Assembly: GCF_004321985.1 (NCBI RefSeq)
Contig: NZ_SCQN01000046.1
Location: forward strand, 333,655 to 397,654
Source of the DNA: Castellaniella sp.
GTDB taxonomy: Bacteria; Pseudomonadota; Gammaproteobacteria; Burkholderiales; Burkholderiaceae_B
Reading direction: 5' to 3'
Length of the DNA: 64,000 nucleotides
Positions 1 to 9,301 of the stretch are shown here, one piece after another. The position numbers and the translations under genes were made by a program. How positions within the stretch are numbered: position 1 is the stretch's first letter; the number at the start of each line of letters is the position of its first letter. The notes below the pieces were generated by a model. The model was not told the DNA's origin. It searched no databases and saw only the letters and a program-made list of their open reading frames with translations.

Positions 1-837
1 CTGACCATTTCCAAGCTGGCGGCTCACTTGTACCAGGGCACGCTGAGCGGCAAACTCACGGCATCCTCCGACCAGACGCTGGGCTTGAACCTGACGCTGG
101 ACAAGGTCTCCGTGGCGCCTCTCTTGCAGGCACTGGGCGCGCGGGGGCTGGTCTCGGGGTTGGGCGGCGCGCAGATCGACCTGACCGCACAGGGGGCGAC
201 GCTGCCCGCCCTGGAAAAGTCGCTCTCCGGACAGGTTACCTGGCAGGTCCGTGATGGTGCCATCCATGGCGTAGATGCCACGCAGACGCTCTCGGATGTG
301 TCGGGTGCCCTGGGCAATGTACTGAAGGGCCGGCTGGACGCCGTACCGTCGCCCTTCCAGAAGGGGCGCAGCACGCCTTTCAGCACCCTGGAAGGGCGCG
401 TCGACCTGAAGGACGGTATCGGCACGGTGTCCAAGCTGGCACTGGTGTCGCAGCTCGTCCGGGTGTCCGAGGGGAAGCCTGCCCAGATCGATCTGCCGGC
501 CAGGAGCCTGGACCTGATGCTTCAGATTCAGGTGGCCGCGCATCCACCGAAGGTTCTGGCGGCCTCGCTCGGTTCCCTGGCGGGAGCCACCATTCCAGTC
601 AGGATATCCGGGCCTTGGGCTGATCCAAAGTATGATGTCGTGTGGAGCGAAGTCCACAATCAGGCCATTCAGCAGGCTTTGAAATCGGGGTTGATGCAAC
701 TGCTCTCGGGCAAGGATCTGATCCAGCAGGCACTGCCCGCACCCGCACCTGCGGCCGAGCCGAGCCCCAAATCGGGGACCCAACGTGACACGGTGGAGCG
801 GCTGGGCAATGCCCTGAAGGGCCTGCTGGGCCAATGA
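1..837 (+). CDS. AsmA-family protein, C-terminal part (5' end outside window)
   Basis: The reading frame is open from base 1, so the start lies to the left of the window; 278 codons are visible. The visible part resembles the C-terminal AsmA_2 region of AsmA/YhdP-like proteins: repeated beta-rich stretches, a motif near GISG-like 'VRISGPWADPKY' at the end, and a proline/alanine-rich linker before the C-terminus. AsmA-like proteins are inner-membrane-anchored periplasmic proteins linked to lipid transport and outer-membrane assembly. The stop overlaps an ATG of the next gene, suggesting cotranscription. The family call is fairly secure; the exact paralogue is not. Confidence 0.75.
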   Translation: MTISKLAAHLYQGTLSGKLTASSDQTLGLNLTLDKVSVAPLLQALGARGLVSGLGGAQIDLTAQGATLPALEKSLSGQVTWQVRDGAIHGVDATQTLSDVSGALGNVLKGRLDAVPSPFQKGRSTPFSTLEGRVDLKDGIGTVSKLALVSQLVRVSEGKPAQIDLPARSLDLMLQIQVAAHPPKVLAASLGSLAGATIPVRISGPWADPKYDVVWSEVHNQAIQQALKSGLMQLLSGKDLIQQALPAPAPAAEPSPKSGTQRDTVERLGNALKGLLGQ

Positions 838-857
838 CCGACAACAAGGAGACAACG

Positions 858-1241
858 GTGACTGAATCTTTTCACCCGATTGCCGGCGGTGCTGGCCTGG
901 GGCAGGCCGATGCCGGCGACTATGACCACCGCTGGCTGCTGGTGGATGGCGACAATGCCTGGCTGAACGGCGGCCAGGCCCCACGGTTGGGTGAACTGGA
1001 TCTGTCGCTGCGTTTCGGCTATCTGGTGATTCGTGCGCCGGGCATGTTGCGCCTGGACATTCCGCTGGATGTGATCGAAGACGACGAGAGCGTGGAGCGC
1101 GTGGCCCAGGTCGGCGGCCAGGCGGTCCGGGTGGTGGACGAAGGCGATCTGGCAGCTGCCTGGTTCGCCGAATGGCTGGGGCAGCCCTGCCGGCTGATGA
1201 AGGTGCACCCCGAGGCTGCACCGGTCGCCTGGCCCGCCTGA
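858..1241 (+). CDS. MOSC N-terminal beta-barrel-like protein
   Basis: This 127-residue protein has a YDHRWLLVD start and a WFAEWLGQPCRLM end, matching the N-terminal beta-barrel (MOSC_N) half of MOSC proteins. The catalytic C-terminal MOSC domain that normally carries the molybdenum-cofactor-binding cysteine is absent, and no continuation is seen before coaD. The GTG start at 858 is chosen because AAGGAG lies 6 bases before it; an upstream ATG at 834 overlaps the preceding stop but has no ribosome binding site. No function is assigned. It could be a stand-alone domain or a relic of a longer MOSC protein. Confidence 0.65.
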   Translation: MTESFHPIAGGAGLGQADAGDYDHRWLLVDGDNAWLNGGQAPRLGELDLSLRFGYLVIRAPGMLRLDIPLDVIEDDESVERVAQVGGQAVRVVDEGDLAAAWFAEWLGQPCRLMKVHPEAAPVAWPA

Positions 1242-1299
1242 TACTGACCAGGCCACGATGCGTGGCGGACAAGGCCGATGCGGCCCTGTCCCGTGAACA

Positions 1300-1800
1300 T
1301 CAGCTTCCTTGCTGTTCCCGCACCAGCTTGGCTTTGGTATGCAGCCAGCGTTCGACCGATGGGAAGACGAACTTGCTGACGTCGCCCCCCAAAATCGCGA
1401 TTTCGCGCACGATGGTCCCCGAGATGAACTGGTATTGATCCGAGGGGGTCATGAACAGTGTTTCGACTTCGGGCAGCAGGTGGCGGTTCATGCCGGCCAT
1501 CTGGAACTCGTACTCAAAATCCGAAACAGCCCGCAGGCCGCGCACGATGACGCGGGCGTTCTGGTCGCGCACGAAGTCCTTCAGCAGGCCGCTGAAGCTG
1601 CGCACTCGAACGTTCGGATAGTGGCCCAGGACTTCCTCGGCGATCTCCAGACGTTCTTCCAGTGTGAAGAAGGGCCGCTTGTTCTGGCTTTGCGCGACCC
1701 CCACCACGACCTGATCGAACAGGTTTGCGGCGCGGCGCACCAGGTCCTCGTGTCCGCGAGTCAGCGGGTCAAACGTGCCCGGGTAGACGGCGGTGATCAT
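1300..1800 (-). CDS. coaD: Pantetheine-phosphate adenylyltransferase
   Basis: CoaD transfers AMP from ATP to 4'-phosphopantetheine, the penultimate step of coenzyme A synthesis, in the cytoplasm. The 166-residue protein has the usual family length. It carries the nucleotidyltransferase signature TFDPLTRGH at residues 9-17 and the second conserved motif ISGTIVREI near residue 130. Its ATG overlaps the TGA stop of rsmD by the ATGA arrangement, so the two are translationally coupled, an arrangement common in proteobacteria. Confidence 0.97.
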   Translation of the reverse strand: MITAVYPGTFDPLTRGHEDLVRRAANLFDQVVVGVAQSQNKRPFFTLEERLEIAEEVLGHYPNVRVRSFSGLLKDFVRDQNARVIVRGLRAVSDFEYEFQMAGMNRHLLPEVETLFMTPSDQYQFISGTIVREIAILGGDVSKFVFPSVERWLHTKAKLVREQQGS

Positions 1801-2405
1801 GCGGTCTCCGTAATGTGTTTATTGTCATTATTCATGTTTTCTTGCGCTGCAGCAAATTTCAGCAGATGGTAGTGCACCTGTCCGGCCCGTCCCTGGCGCA
1901 GCAGCTGCCACCCGGCGGGCGGATCGGTGATTGCGGCCTCGGCCTCGAGGTAGAGCAGACCGCCGGGCCGCAAGGCACGCCCCAGCAGCGGCCACAGGCG
2001 CGGCAGCCATTGTTCCCCGAAGGGCGGATCCAGCAGAATCAGGTCGAAGATGGGCTCGGGTTGCCGTCGCAGATAATCCAGCGCATCGCCCGGCTGGATA
2101 TGGACAGCTGCCCCCTGCAGGCGCGACTGGACGGCGCGCAGGCCTGCCAGGGCGGCTGGCGCCCGTTCTACGAACTGGACATGGTCCGCTCCGCGCGAGG
2201 CGGCCTCGAATCCCAGGGCGCCGGTGCCGGCAAACAGGTCCAGCACACGGTGTCCGCTGAACGTTCCGTCCCAGAAGTGGGCCAGCCAGTTGTAGAGTGT
2301 CTCGCGCACTCGGTCGGGGGTAGGGCGCAAGTGGTCGCCTTCGGCGACTGGAATCACCGTATGGCGAAAGCAACCGCCTACAATACGAATCTGATGTTTT
2401 TTCAT
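1797..2405 (-). CDS. rsmD: 16S rRNA (guanine(966)-N(2))-methyltransferase
   Basis: RsmD methylates G966 of 16S rRNA on the assembling 30S subunit using S-adenosylmethionine. The 202-residue protein shows [11 protein letters not shown] near residue 27, the SAM-binding [19 protein letters not shown] and the catalytic DPPF motif near residue 125. An in-frame extension to 2552 exists but would run into ftsY; the ATG at 2405 gives [11 protein letters not shown], the normal N-terminus. It is divergent from ftsY with 52 bp between them, and followed by coaD with a 4-base overlap. Confidence 0.95.
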   Translation of the reverse strand: MKKHQIRIVGGCFRHTVIPVAEGDHLRPTPDRVRETLYNWLAHFWDGTFSGHRVLDLFAGTGALGFEAASRGADHVQFVERAPAALAGLRAVQSRLQGAAVHIQPGDALDYLRRQPEPIFDLILLDPPFGEQWLPRLWPLLGRALRPGGLLYLEAEAAITDPPAGWQLLRQGRAGQVHYHLLKFAAAQENMNNDNKHITETA

Positions 2406-2457
2406 GCGCCTGGCACACAATGTCGGGCGTTGGCCGGAACCGTTCAGTGTAAAGCCT

Positions 2458-3588
2458 ATGTTCAGTTTTTTTAAGCGCAAAAAGCCAGGCCCGGATCCGG
2501 AGATCACACCGATTCCCGCCGAAGTTCCGGACGTGGCGCCGGTTGCTCCCACGGAATTGCCGCTGGAGCTTCAGGTGGCCCGACCGGTAGATGAAGTGCC
2601 GATCGGCGTAGAGACCCAGGCTCCTGTCGATCCGCTGGTCCGTCTGGAGCAGGCGCCGGACCCGGCTGGCGGGTCGTGGCTGTCGCGGTTGCGTCGTGGC
2701 CTGTCGCGTACCGGGCAGAACCTGGGCGGCCTTTTCGTGGGGGTGACGGTTGATGAAGCGCTTTTCGAGGAACTGGAGACTGCGCTCATCATGGCCGACG
2801 CAGGCGTCGAGGCCACCGAGAAACTGCTGGCGGAGCTCCGGGTGCGCGTGCGGCGCGAACGCATCGACCGGCCTGACGACGTGCGTGCTGCGCTGCAGAC
2901 GATCTTGGCCGATCATCTGAAGGTTCTGGAAAAACCCTTCGTCGTGGGCGAGGCCACGCCCATGGTGGTCATGATCGCGGGCGTCAATGGCGCCGGCAAG
3001 ACCACCTCGATCGGCAAGCTCGCCCATGCGCTGCGGGCTCGCAATGCCTCGGTTCTACTGGCGGCGGGCGATACCTTCCGCGCGGCGGCGCGCGAACAAC
3101 TCGTCGCCTGGGGGCTGCGCAATGGCGTCACGGTCATCGCCCAGGAGGGCGGCGACCCGGCGGCGGTCGCCTTCGATGCGGTGAACGCCGGCCGCGCCCG
3201 GGGAGTGGACGTGGTGCTGGTGGATACGGCCGGTCGGCTGCCTACCCAGCTCCATCTGATGGAAGAGCTGAAAAAGATCCGACGCGTGATCGGCAAGGCC
3301 GATCCTGCAGCGCCCCACGAGATCCTGCTGGTGGTTGATGGCAACACCGGCCAGAATGCCCTGGCACAGATCCGCGCCTTCGATGCTGCGCTGGGCCTGA
3401 CGGGGCTGATCGTCACGAAGCTGGACGGGACGGCGCGCGGGGGCACGCTGGCCGCCGTCGCGGCAGGCAATCAGGGTGTGCGCCCGGTGCCGGTGTACTG
3501 GGTCGGCGTCGGCGAGAGCATGCAGGACCTGCAGCCCTTCGTTGCCGCCGAGTTTGCCGAGGCCTTGCTGGGCCGGCGGGCGGACTAA
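2458..3588 (+). CDS. ftsY: Signal recognition particle receptor FtsY
   Basis: FtsY is the SRP receptor GTPase that docks ribosome-nascent-chain complexes to the inner membrane. The 376-residue protein begins MFSFFKRKKP, a basic membrane-targeting start, followed by a proline/glutamate-rich A region of about 60 residues. The NG domain follows with P-loop GVNGAGKTTSIGKL, DTFRAAAREQL, DTAGRLPTQL and the specificity motif TKLDGTARGG. The start is 2458 rather than the in-frame ATG at 2404, because the latter falls inside rsmD. The divergent pairing with rsmD is widely conserved. Confidence 0.97.
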   Translation: MFSFFKRKKPGPDPEITPIPAEVPDVAPVAPTELPLELQVARPVDEVPIGVETQAPVDPLVRLEQAPDPAGGSWLSRLRRGLSRTGQNLGGLFVGVTVDEALFEELETALIMADAGVEATEKLLAELRVRVRRERIDRPDDVRAALQTILADHLKVLEKPFVVGEATPMVVMIAGVNGAGKTTSIGKLAHALRARNASVLLAAGDTFRAAAREQLVAWGLRNGVTVIAQEGGDPAAVAFDAVNAGRARGVDVVLVDTAGRLPTQLHLMEELKKIRRVIGKADPAAPHEILLVVDGNTGQNALAQIRAFDAALGLTGLIVTKLDGTARGGTLAAVAAGNQGVRPVPVYWVGVGESMQDLQPFVAAEFAEALLGRRAD

Positions 3589-3622
3589 AATTCCGATAGA
3601 TCTGTTTGATGAGAGACCCCCT

Positions 3623-4807
3623 ATGAACGTGGATGCCCGTGCAGCATTCGAAGCTGCACAATCCCTGGAGATTTCCCCGGTTCAGGAAATCGTGGCCGAA
3701 CTGCGGGCTGGCCGCATGGTCATCCTGTGCGACGAGCAAGACCGCGAGAACGAAGGCGACCTGGTCATGGCTGCCGACTTCGTCACGTCGGACACCATCA
3801 ATTTCATGGTGACGCATGCTCGCGGGCTGGTGTGTCTGACGCTCACCCACGAGCGCTGCGAACAGCTGCGGCTGCCGCTGATGTCGGACCGCAACGGCTC
3901 TCAGTACGGCACGAACTTCACGATTTCGATCGAGGCCGCCCAGGGCGTCACCACCGGCATTTCGGCGGCTGACCGCGCGCGGACCGTCCAGGCCGCCGTG
4001 GCGCGGGATGCCCGCCCCAGCGACGTGGTGCAGCCCGGCCATATCTTTCCGGTGCGCGCTGTGCCCGGTGGCGTGCTGGTGCGTGCCGGCCACACGGAAG
4101 CGGGTTGCGACCTGACGGCCATGGCGGGCCTGACGCCGGCGGCCGTCATCTGCGAAGTGCTCAAGCCCGATGGCACCATGGCGCGCCTGCCCGATCTGAA
4201 GCTGTTCGCGCGCGAACATGGCCTGAAGATCGGCACCATCGCTGATCTGATCCAGTATCGCAGTGAACACGAATCCATGATCGAACGGCTGGTTGAACGG
4301 CCGGTATCCACCCCTTGGGGGGATTTCCGCGCGGTGGCCTATCGTGACCGCGCCTCGAATGCACCTCATCTGGCGCTGATTCATGGCGACATCCTGCCTG
4401 ATCGGGAAACGCTGGTGCGGGTGCATGAACCCACCAGTGTGCTGGACCTGCTGTGCGATGCTGCGCCCGGCCATAGCTGGACGATCCCCCAGGCGCTGCG
4501 GGCGATCTCCCAAGCCGAGAGCGGGGTCCTGGTCCTGCTGAACTGCCAGGGTGGGGCCGATCTGCTGTTTGCCCAGTTCGCTGCCTGGACCCAGGATTCG
4601 AGGTCGGGAGATTCGCCCGCTCCCGTGCCGGCGGGGGAGCGGCACGGGCTGCGCACATTTGGCATTGGTGCGCAGATTCTGCGCGACCTGGGTGTGAAGC
4701 AGGCCTGCCTGCTGGCACGGCCACGCAAAATGCCCAGCATGGCAGGGTTTGCCCTGACGATTACGGGTTACCATAACGAACCCGGTGTCGCGGATGCGAC
4801 CCTCTGA
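3623..4807 (+). CDS. ribBA: 3,4-dihydroxy-2-butanone 4-phosphate synthase with degenerate GTP cyclohydrolase II domain
   Basis: The first ~200 residues form the RibB domain, which turns ribulose 5-phosphate into the four-carbon riboflavin precursor. [20 protein letters not shown] and [14 protein letters not shown] are all present. The C-terminal ~190 residues follow the RibA fold ([16 protein letters not shown]) but lack the CX2GX8CXC zinc cysteines and active-site residues of GTP cyclohydrolase II, so that half is probably inactive. This is the known RibBX type of many beta/gammaproteobacteria; a separate ribA is expected elsewhere. The ATG at 3623 is chosen because the longer frame overlaps ftsY. 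It is followed by ribH after 16 bp. Confidence 0.93.
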   Translation: MNVDARAAFEAAQSLEISPVQEIVAELRAGRMVILCDEQDRENEGDLVMAADFVTSDTINFMVTHARGLVCLTLTHERCEQLRLPLMSDRNGSQYGTNFTISIEAAQGVTTGISAADRARTVQAAVARDARPSDVVQPGHIFPVRAVPGGVLVRAGHTEAGCDLTAMAGLTPAAVICEVLKPDGTMARLPDLKLFAREHGLKIGTIADLIQYRSEHESMIERLVERPVSTPWGDFRAVAYRDRASNAPHLALIHGDILPDRETLVRVHEPTSVLDLLCDAAPGHSWTIPQALRAISQAESGVLVLLNCQGGADLLFAQFAAWTQDSRSGDSPAPVPAGERHGLRTFGIGAQILRDLGVKQACLLARPRKMPSMAGFALTITGYHNEPGVADATL

Positions 4808-4823
4808 CCATGGAGTCTCGACT

Positions 4824-5396
4824 ATGAACCCTTATGTGATGACCCCCGACATGAATGGGGAAGGCCTGCACATCGGCATCGTGCGTGCCCGGTTCAACGC
4901 CGAAATCGGTGAGGCCGAACTGCAGACCTGCGTGGACGAGCTGGCTACCCTGGGCGTGGATGAACGTGACGTCATGGTGGTGTCCGTGCCGGGTGCGCTC
5001 GAACTTGGCGTGACACTGGCGCAGATGGCCGAGACATTCGAATTTGATGCCTTGATTGCGCTGGGTGCCGTGATCCGCGGCGAGACCTACCACTTCGAGA
5101 CCGTCAGCAACGAATCGGCTGCCGCGATCAGCCGCGTGGCGCTGGAGACCGGCATTCCGGTGGCCAATGGCGTACTCACGGCCTATACCGAAGAACAGGC
5201 CCAGGTGCGGGCGGCCGACAAGGGCCGCGATTGCGCGCGCGTGGCAGTGGAAATGGCCAATCTGGTGGCGGCGCTGGAACCCGAATCGGACGACGATGAC
5301 GATGAGGACGGCGACTTCGAGGACGACGACGAAGACGAGGAAGACGAGGACGACGAGGACGACGAGAAGGCCAAGAAAGAGGGTCGCGATGACTGA
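4824..5396 (+). CDS. ribH: 6,7-dimethyl-8-ribityllumazine synthase with acidic C-terminal tail
   Basis: RibH condenses the RibB product with the pyrimidine precursor to make lumazine, the direct precursor of riboflavin. The core (about residues 1-155) has the family motifs [16 protein letters not shown] and the [12 protein letters not shown] stretch. The last ~35 residues are almost entirely Asp/Glu (a run of GAC/GAG codons at about 5287-5370) ending in KAKKEGRDD. Usual RibH proteins are about 155 residues; this is 190. The start at 4824 gives [10 protein letters not shown]. The stop overlaps the nusB start by 8 bases. Confidence 0.95.
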   Translation: MNPYVMTPDMNGEGLHIGIVRARFNAEIGEAELQTCVDELATLGVDERDVMVVSVPGALELGVTLAQMAETFEFDALIALGAVIRGETYHFETVSNESAAAISRVALETGIPVANGVLTAYTEEQAQVRAADKGRDCARVAVEMANLVAALEPESDDDDDEDGDFEDDDEDEEDEDDEDDEKAKKEGRDD

Positions 5397-5874
5397 TTCC
5401 CGGCCGGCGCGCAACGGGCGGGCCAACGCCCGCAGCGCGCGCCGCATGGCACGCGAATTCGCCCTGCAGGGGGTCTATGCCTGGCTGTTGCGGGGTGACA
5501 CGGATGCCGCTGAACTGGGCGAAATCGATGCTCATGTGCGCGACGGGGAAGGCTTCGAACGGGCCGACGGAGACTGGTACCGCACGCTGCTCCAGGGGGT
5601 CATCACCCAGGCGCCGGCGCTGCGTGAGCGCTTCGTGCCCTATGTGGACCGGCCGCTGGCCGAGCTGTCTCCCGTCGAGCACGCGGTGCTGCTCATAGGC
5701 ACCTTCGAGCTGGTGCATCACCTCGAGGTCCCCTACCGGGTCGCCATCAACGAGGCCGTGGAGCTCGCCAAATCCTTCGGCGGGACGGACGGTTACCGCT
5801 TCGTCAACGGTGTGCTCGACAAGCTGGCCGCTGAGGTCCGTGCGACCGAAGTCCAGGCGGCAGCCAGCCGCTGA
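5389..5874 (+). CDS. nusB: Transcription antitermination factor NusB
   Basis: NusB with NusE (S10) binds boxA RNA and supports rRNA antitermination. The 161-residue protein has the expected helical signature: [18 protein letters not shown] near the N-terminus, then [20 protein letters not shown] and [20 protein letters not shown]. The ATG at 5389 sits inside the end of ribH with an 8-base overlap, so translation is probably coupled. A longer in-frame opening to 5167 would only read through ribH in another frame. The ribH-nusB-thiL order is conserved in proteobacteria. Confidence 0.96.
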   Translation: MTDSRPARNGRANARSARRMAREFALQGVYAWLLRGDTDAAELGEIDAHVRDGEGFERADGDWYRTLLQGVITQAPALRERFVPYVDRPLAELSPVEHAVLLIGTFELVHHLEVPYRVAINEAVELAKSFGGTDGYRFVNGVLDKLAAEVRATEVQAAASR

Positions 5875-5890
5875 TCCATCCGGCGCCATC

Positions 5891-6904
5891 ATGTCTGCGG
5901 ACAGCGAATTTGACCTGATTGCCCGCTATTTTGATCGTCCAGTCCCCGCCGGGATGCTAGGGGTGGGTGACGACTGTGCTCTGCTTTCTGTGTCGCCTGG
6001 GTGCGAGCTGGCCGTCAGCACGGACATGCTGGTGCAGGGGCAGCATTTTTTCCCCGACGTGGACCCGCGATCCCTGGGGCACAAGGCACTGGCAGTAAAT
6101 CTGTCTGATCTGGCGGCCATGGGCGCTCGGCCGCTGGCTTGCACGCTGGCCCTGTCGCTGCCGGGTGTCGATCATGCCTGGCTTCAGGGGTTTTCCGATG
6201 GTTTTCACGCCCTGGCCGGGAAGTCGGGGTGCCCGCTGGTGGGCGGCGACACGACGCGCAATCCCGACGGCATCGTCATCAGCATTACCGTCATGGGCGA
6301 GATCCGGCGCGCTCACGCGCTGCGCCGCAGCGGCGCCCGCGAAGGCGACGATATCTGGTTGTCGGGGTCGCTGGGCGCGGCCTATGTCGCATTGCTGCTG
6401 ATGCAGGGCCGTCTGCCGGCCGATGCCGCCCGCTTGCAGGCGAGCCGCAAGGCCATGGAATGGCCCAACCCGCGCCTGAGGCTGGGCCGGTATCTGGGTG
6501 GCGTGGCGGACGCGGCCATCGATATCTCGGACGGGTTGCTGCAGGATCTGGGCCATATTCTGGAGCGGAGCCACTGCGGCGCGGAGCTGCGGCTGGATGC
6601 GCTGCCGGCCGATCCGACGCTGGACGGGCTGGAAGAGGCCGTGCGCCGCGAAGCCCTCCTGGGCGGGGGCGACGTCTACGAATTGTGTTTTACCGCGCGC
6701 CCGCAGCGCCGCGAGCAGATCCGCGCGCTGGGACAGCAGTTGGGGGTACCGCTCGCGAGTGTCGGTACCATTACCCGGGGTTCGAAGGCTCGCGTGCTGG
6801 ATGGGCGCGGCGACGAGATCCCGGTCACGCTGCGCGGCTTTGATCACTTTGCCCAGGCCACCCCTCCGGGGGCATCGACACCAACCCATGGATCCCTTTC
6901 ATGA
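5891..6904 (+). CDS. thiL: Thiamine-monophosphate kinase
   Basis: ThiL phosphorylates thiamine monophosphate to the active cofactor thiamine diphosphate. The 337-residue protein shows the AIR-synthase-like N-terminal motifs DDCALLS, STDMLVQGQHF and AVNLSDLAAMGARP, then GGDTTRNPDG and DISDGLLQDLG, and a C-terminal GGGDVYELCF. The ATG at 5891 lies 16 bp after nusB. The 3' end overlaps pgpA by four bases (ATGA), consistent with one operon from ribBA through pncC. Confidence 0.96.
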   Translation: MSADSEFDLIARYFDRPVPAGMLGVGDDCALLSVSPGCELAVSTDMLVQGQHFFPDVDPRSLGHKALAVNLSDLAAMGARPLACTLALSLPGVDHAWLQGFSDGFHALAGKSGCPLVGGDTTRNPDGIVISITVMGEIRRAHALRRSGAREGDDIWLSGSLGAAYVALLLMQGRLPADAARLQASRKAMEWPNPRLRLGRYLGGVADAAIDISDGLLQDLGHILERSHCGAELRLDALPADPTLDGLEEAVRREALLGGGDVYELCFTARPQRREQIRALGQQLGVPLASVGTITRGSKARVLDGRGDEIPVTLRGFDHFAQATPPGASTPTHGSLS

Positions 6905-7419
6905 CGCCTTCCAAAGACGATTTGCCTGACCCGAGCCGGCCGACGCTGGCGTGGATGCTGGCCAGGCCGGAACGCATCATCGGTTTCGGCTTTGGCTCGG
7001 GGCTGATCCATCCGGCGCCCGGAACCTGGGGAACCCTCGTGGGTTGGCTGCTGTGGTGGCTGGTCGTGGGGCGGCTGCCCGGCGGTTGGGTGGCGGCCGT
7101 ACTGGTGGTGTCCTTTGCCGGCGGCTGCTGGGTCGCGCAGCGGTGTGGCGACGACCTGGGGATCGCGGACTTCGGTGGCATCAATTGGGATGAGATCGTC
7201 GCCATCTGGCTGGTCTTGTGGCTGCTGCCGTCCACGTTCTTGATGCAGGTGGTCGGCGTCGTGCTGTTTCGTCTGTTTGACATCCTCAAGCCCGCGCCAG
7301 TCAACTGGCTGGACCGGAACTGCAAGGGCGGCTTTGGCGTGATGATCGACGACATCGTGGCGGCGCTTTATGCTGTGCTGTTCGCCGTGATATTGATCCG
7401 ACTGGGGGTGCTGCCATGA
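6901..7419 (+). CDS. pgpA: Phosphatidylglycerophosphatase A
   Basis: PgpA removes the phosphate from phosphatidylglycerophosphate in the inner membrane to give phosphatidylglycerol. The 172-residue protein has the family start region FGSGLIHPAPGTWGTLVG, hydrophobic segments at about residues 47-80 and 100-120, and the conserved end region MIDDIVAALYAVLF. It is joined by ATGA overlaps to thiL before it and pncC after it. Confidence 0.95.
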   Translation: MTPSKDDLPDPSRPTLAWMLARPERIIGFGFGSGLIHPAPGTWGTLVGWLLWWLVVGRLPGGWVAAVLVVSFAGGCWVAQRCGDDLGIADFGGINWDEIVAIWLVLWLLPSTFLMQVVGVVLFRLFDILKPAPVNWLDRNCKGGFGVMIDDIVAALYAVLFAVILIRLGVLP

Positions 7420-7928
7420 TCGTTCGTGAAATCCGGGCGCTCGCCGGTGAACTGGGGTCTGCGTTGCGGGTGGCTGGTGCGCTGTGTGTGACGGCGGAAT
7501 CCTGTACGGGCGGGCTGCTCGCCGCCGCGATCACGTCTTGCCCGGGATCCAGCCAGTGGTTCGAACGCGGTTTCGTGACCTACAGCAATGCGGCCAAGAT
7601 CGCTGAACTTGGCGTGTCTGCCGGTACGCTGGAGCGCCATGGCGCGGTCAGCGAGGAAACCGCCATGGAGATGGCGGCCGGCGCGCTGGCCGTGGTGCCA
7701 CAGGCTCGGCTGGCGTTGTCCACGACCGGCATTGCCGGACCAGGCGGCGCGGTACCGGGCAAGCCAGTGGGCATGGTGTGCTTCGGCGTGGCGCGCCGGG
7801 CCGGGCCCGGCATCGTCACGCGGGCGGTGACGCAGGTTTTCGAAGGCGACCGCGAGGCCGTCCGTCTGGCGGCTGTGCGCCAGGCCTTGCAGATGGCGCT
7901 GGAGGACCTGCGCAAGGCGCGGGGCTAG
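7416..7928 (+). CDS. pncC: Nicotinamide-nucleotide amidohydrolase (CinA C-terminal domain type)
   Basis: PncC deamidates nicotinamide mononucleotide to nicotinate mononucleotide in pyridine-nucleotide salvage. The 170-residue protein is a stand-alone CinA C-terminal domain: VTAESCTGGLLAAAIT near residue 26, then FERGFVTYSNAAKI and STTGIAGPGGAVPGKPVG. Its start overlaps the pgpA stop (ATGA). It is convergent with pyrF, with only 5 bp between the stops. Confidence 0.93.
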   Translation: MIVREIRALAGELGSALRVAGALCVTAESCTGGLLAAAITSCPGSSQWFERGFVTYSNAAKIAELGVSAGTLERHGAVSEETAMEMAAGALAVVPQARLALSTTGIAGPGGAVPGKPVGMVCFGVARRAGPGIVTRAVTQVFEGDREAVRLAAVRQALQMALEDLRKARG

Positions 7929-7933
7929 TCCGG

Positions 7934-8755
7934 TCAGACTTCGAGCGCCGCGCGGATCGCGTCGCGCGCCTGTTGCGCAGCCGCTGCGGCTGCTTTTGCC
8001 CAGTCCGCACCGGTACCGGCGTACAGGACGGCGCGTGATGAATTGATCATCATTCCCGTGCCGTCGGGTGTGCGCCCGGCATGCACGGTGGCGGCGATGT
8101 CGCCGCCCTGGGCGCCGATGCCAGGAATCAATAGCGGCATGTCGCCGATCCGCGCGCGTACCTGAGCGATCTCGTCGGGCACCGTGGCGCCCACCACCAA
8201 TGCGCACTGGCCGTTTGTATTCCAGTGTCGTGCGACCTGGTCAGCGACATGCAGATAAAGCGGGGTGCCATTTTCCAGCCGCAGGTCTTGCAGATCCGCG
8301 CCGCCGGGGTTGGAGGTGCGGCACAGGATGATCACCCCCTTGTCACCGTATTCCAGATAGGGCTGGACGGAATCGCGGCCCATATAGGGATTGACCGTCA
8401 CTGCGTCCGCCGCATAGCGCTCGAAGGCCTCTCGGGCGTACTGGGTGGCCGTGGCCCCGATATCGCCGCGCTTGGCGTCCAGCACGATGGGCAACTCCGG
8501 GTATCGACTGTGAATGTACCGGCAGATGTCCAGGAGCTGATCCTCGGCCTTCAGTGCCGCGAAATAGGCGATCTGTGGCTTGAACCCGCAGACGTAAGGC
8601 GCCGTGGCGTCCACGATGCCCCTGCAGAAGGCGCTGACGGCGTCGGCGCGGCCGGACAGCTCGGCGGGCAGCCGTCGCTCATCGGGGTCCAGGCCCACCA
8701 TGAGCAGGGATTGCTGGCGGGTCCAGGCGCGGTTGAGTTTATCGGTGAAGGTCAT
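7934..8755 (-). CDS. pyrF: Orotidine 5'-phosphate decarboxylase (class II type)
   Basis: PyrF decarboxylates OMP to UMP, the last step of de novo pyrimidine synthesis. The 273-residue protein is the longer bacterial type 2 form: [12 protein letters not shown] near residue 19, [20 protein letters not shown] with the catalytic Lys-Asp pair, and [12 protein letters not shown] near residue 215. The start at 8755 ([11 protein letters not shown]) overlaps the dgkA stop by four bases, so dgkA and pyrF form a leftward pair. Confidence 0.95.
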   Translation of the reverse strand: MTFTDKLNRAWTRQQSLLMVGLDPDERRLPAELSGRADAVSAFCRGIVDATAPYVCGFKPQIAYFAALKAEDQLLDICRYIHSRYPELPIVLDAKRGDIGATATQYAREAFERYAADAVTVNPYMGRDSVQPYLEYGDKGVIILCRTSNPGGADLQDLRLENGTPLYLHVADQVARHWNTNGQCALVVGATVPDEIAQVRARIGDMPLLIPGIGAQGGDIAATVHAGRTPDGTGMMINSSRAVLYAGTGADWAKAAAAAAQQARDAIRAALEV

Positions 8756-9156
8756 GGCAACGTACGTTGGGTGAAGAGTGCGTCGGCGCCCAACACCGTC
8801 AGCCAGGTGGCAGCTGCCAGCAGCAGGGCCAGCAGCACGGCCGCGCTGCCGATGTCCTTCGCGCGCCCCAGCAGCGGGTGGTGATCGGTGCTGATGGCAT
8901 CCGCCAGCGCCTCGATCGCGGAATTGAGCAGCTCCACGATCAGCACCAGCACCAGGCATCCGACCAGCAGCAGGCGTTCCAGCGCGGTATGGCCTAGCCA
9001 CAGTCCCAGCGGGATCAGGATGATCGCCAGCGCGACTTCCTGGCGGAATGCATACTCGTGACGCCAGGCGGCCCCCAGCCCCTGCAGTGAGTAGACCAGG
9101 GCCCGTGCGATGTGGCGCAGTCCGCCGGTGTTTTTGTAGGGGGAAGGCTGGTTCAT
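8752..9156 (-). CDS. dgkA: Diacylglycerol kinase
   Basis: DgkA is a small trimeric membrane kinase that recycles diacylglycerol released during periplasmic glucan or lipid A modification to phosphatidate. The 134-residue protein has an amphipathic N-terminus ([19 protein letters not shown]), three hydrophobic helices, and the active-site segment [17 protein letters not shown] followed by AKDIGSAAV. Length and motifs match the family. It is the first gene of a leftward pair with pyrF. Confidence 0.95.
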   Translation of the reverse strand: MNQPSPYKNTGGLRHIARALVYSLQGLGAAWRHEYAFRQEVALAIILIPLGLWLGHTALERLLLVGCLVLVLIVELLNSAIEALADAISTDHHPLLGRAKDIGSAAVLLALLLAAATWLTVLGADALFTQRTLP

Positions 9157-9178
9157 GGGGCGATGCAGTTGGTATGTC

Positions 9179-9201
9179 TGCGCATTGTACGCAATGGCGC
9201 A
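9179..9201. repeat. Near-perfect inverted repeat between dgkA and the ammonia-lyase gene
   Basis: TGCGCATTG, a TACG loop, and CAATGGCGCA form an inverted repeat with a one-base bulge in the 145-bp divergent spacer. It could be an operator for either gene or a weak hairpin. No regulator can be named. Confidence 0.4.
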
Positions 9202-9301
9202 GCCCGATGTTCAGTCTTCATGGTAGGCTTTGATCGATGACGCCACGAGTGTGGGCGCCGGCGTTGCACATCCCTGGTGAGTGAGCCAGGAAAGGACTCA
9301 G

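Noticed and set aside
1268..1290. Hairpin between the MOSC_N gene and coaD as a terminator
   Set aside because: The arms (GACAAGGCC and GGCCCTGTC) pair with one mismatch but no T-run follows on either strand.
3589..3622. FMN riboswitch before ribBA
   Set aside because: Only 34 bp separate ftsY and ribBA, too short for the RFN element, and no RFN-like sequence is seen.
3413..4774. 453-codon minus-strand frame opposite ribBA
   Set aside because: Antisense shadow of a certain gene, with no recognisable domain or ribosome site.
5287..5370. Acidic codon run in ribH as a sequencing error
   Set aside because: The frame runs cleanly through it to a stop that overlaps the nusB start with proper spacing, so it is probably real.
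5875..5890. TPP riboswitch before thiL
   Set aside because: The spacer is 16 bp; thiL is an internal operon gene here.
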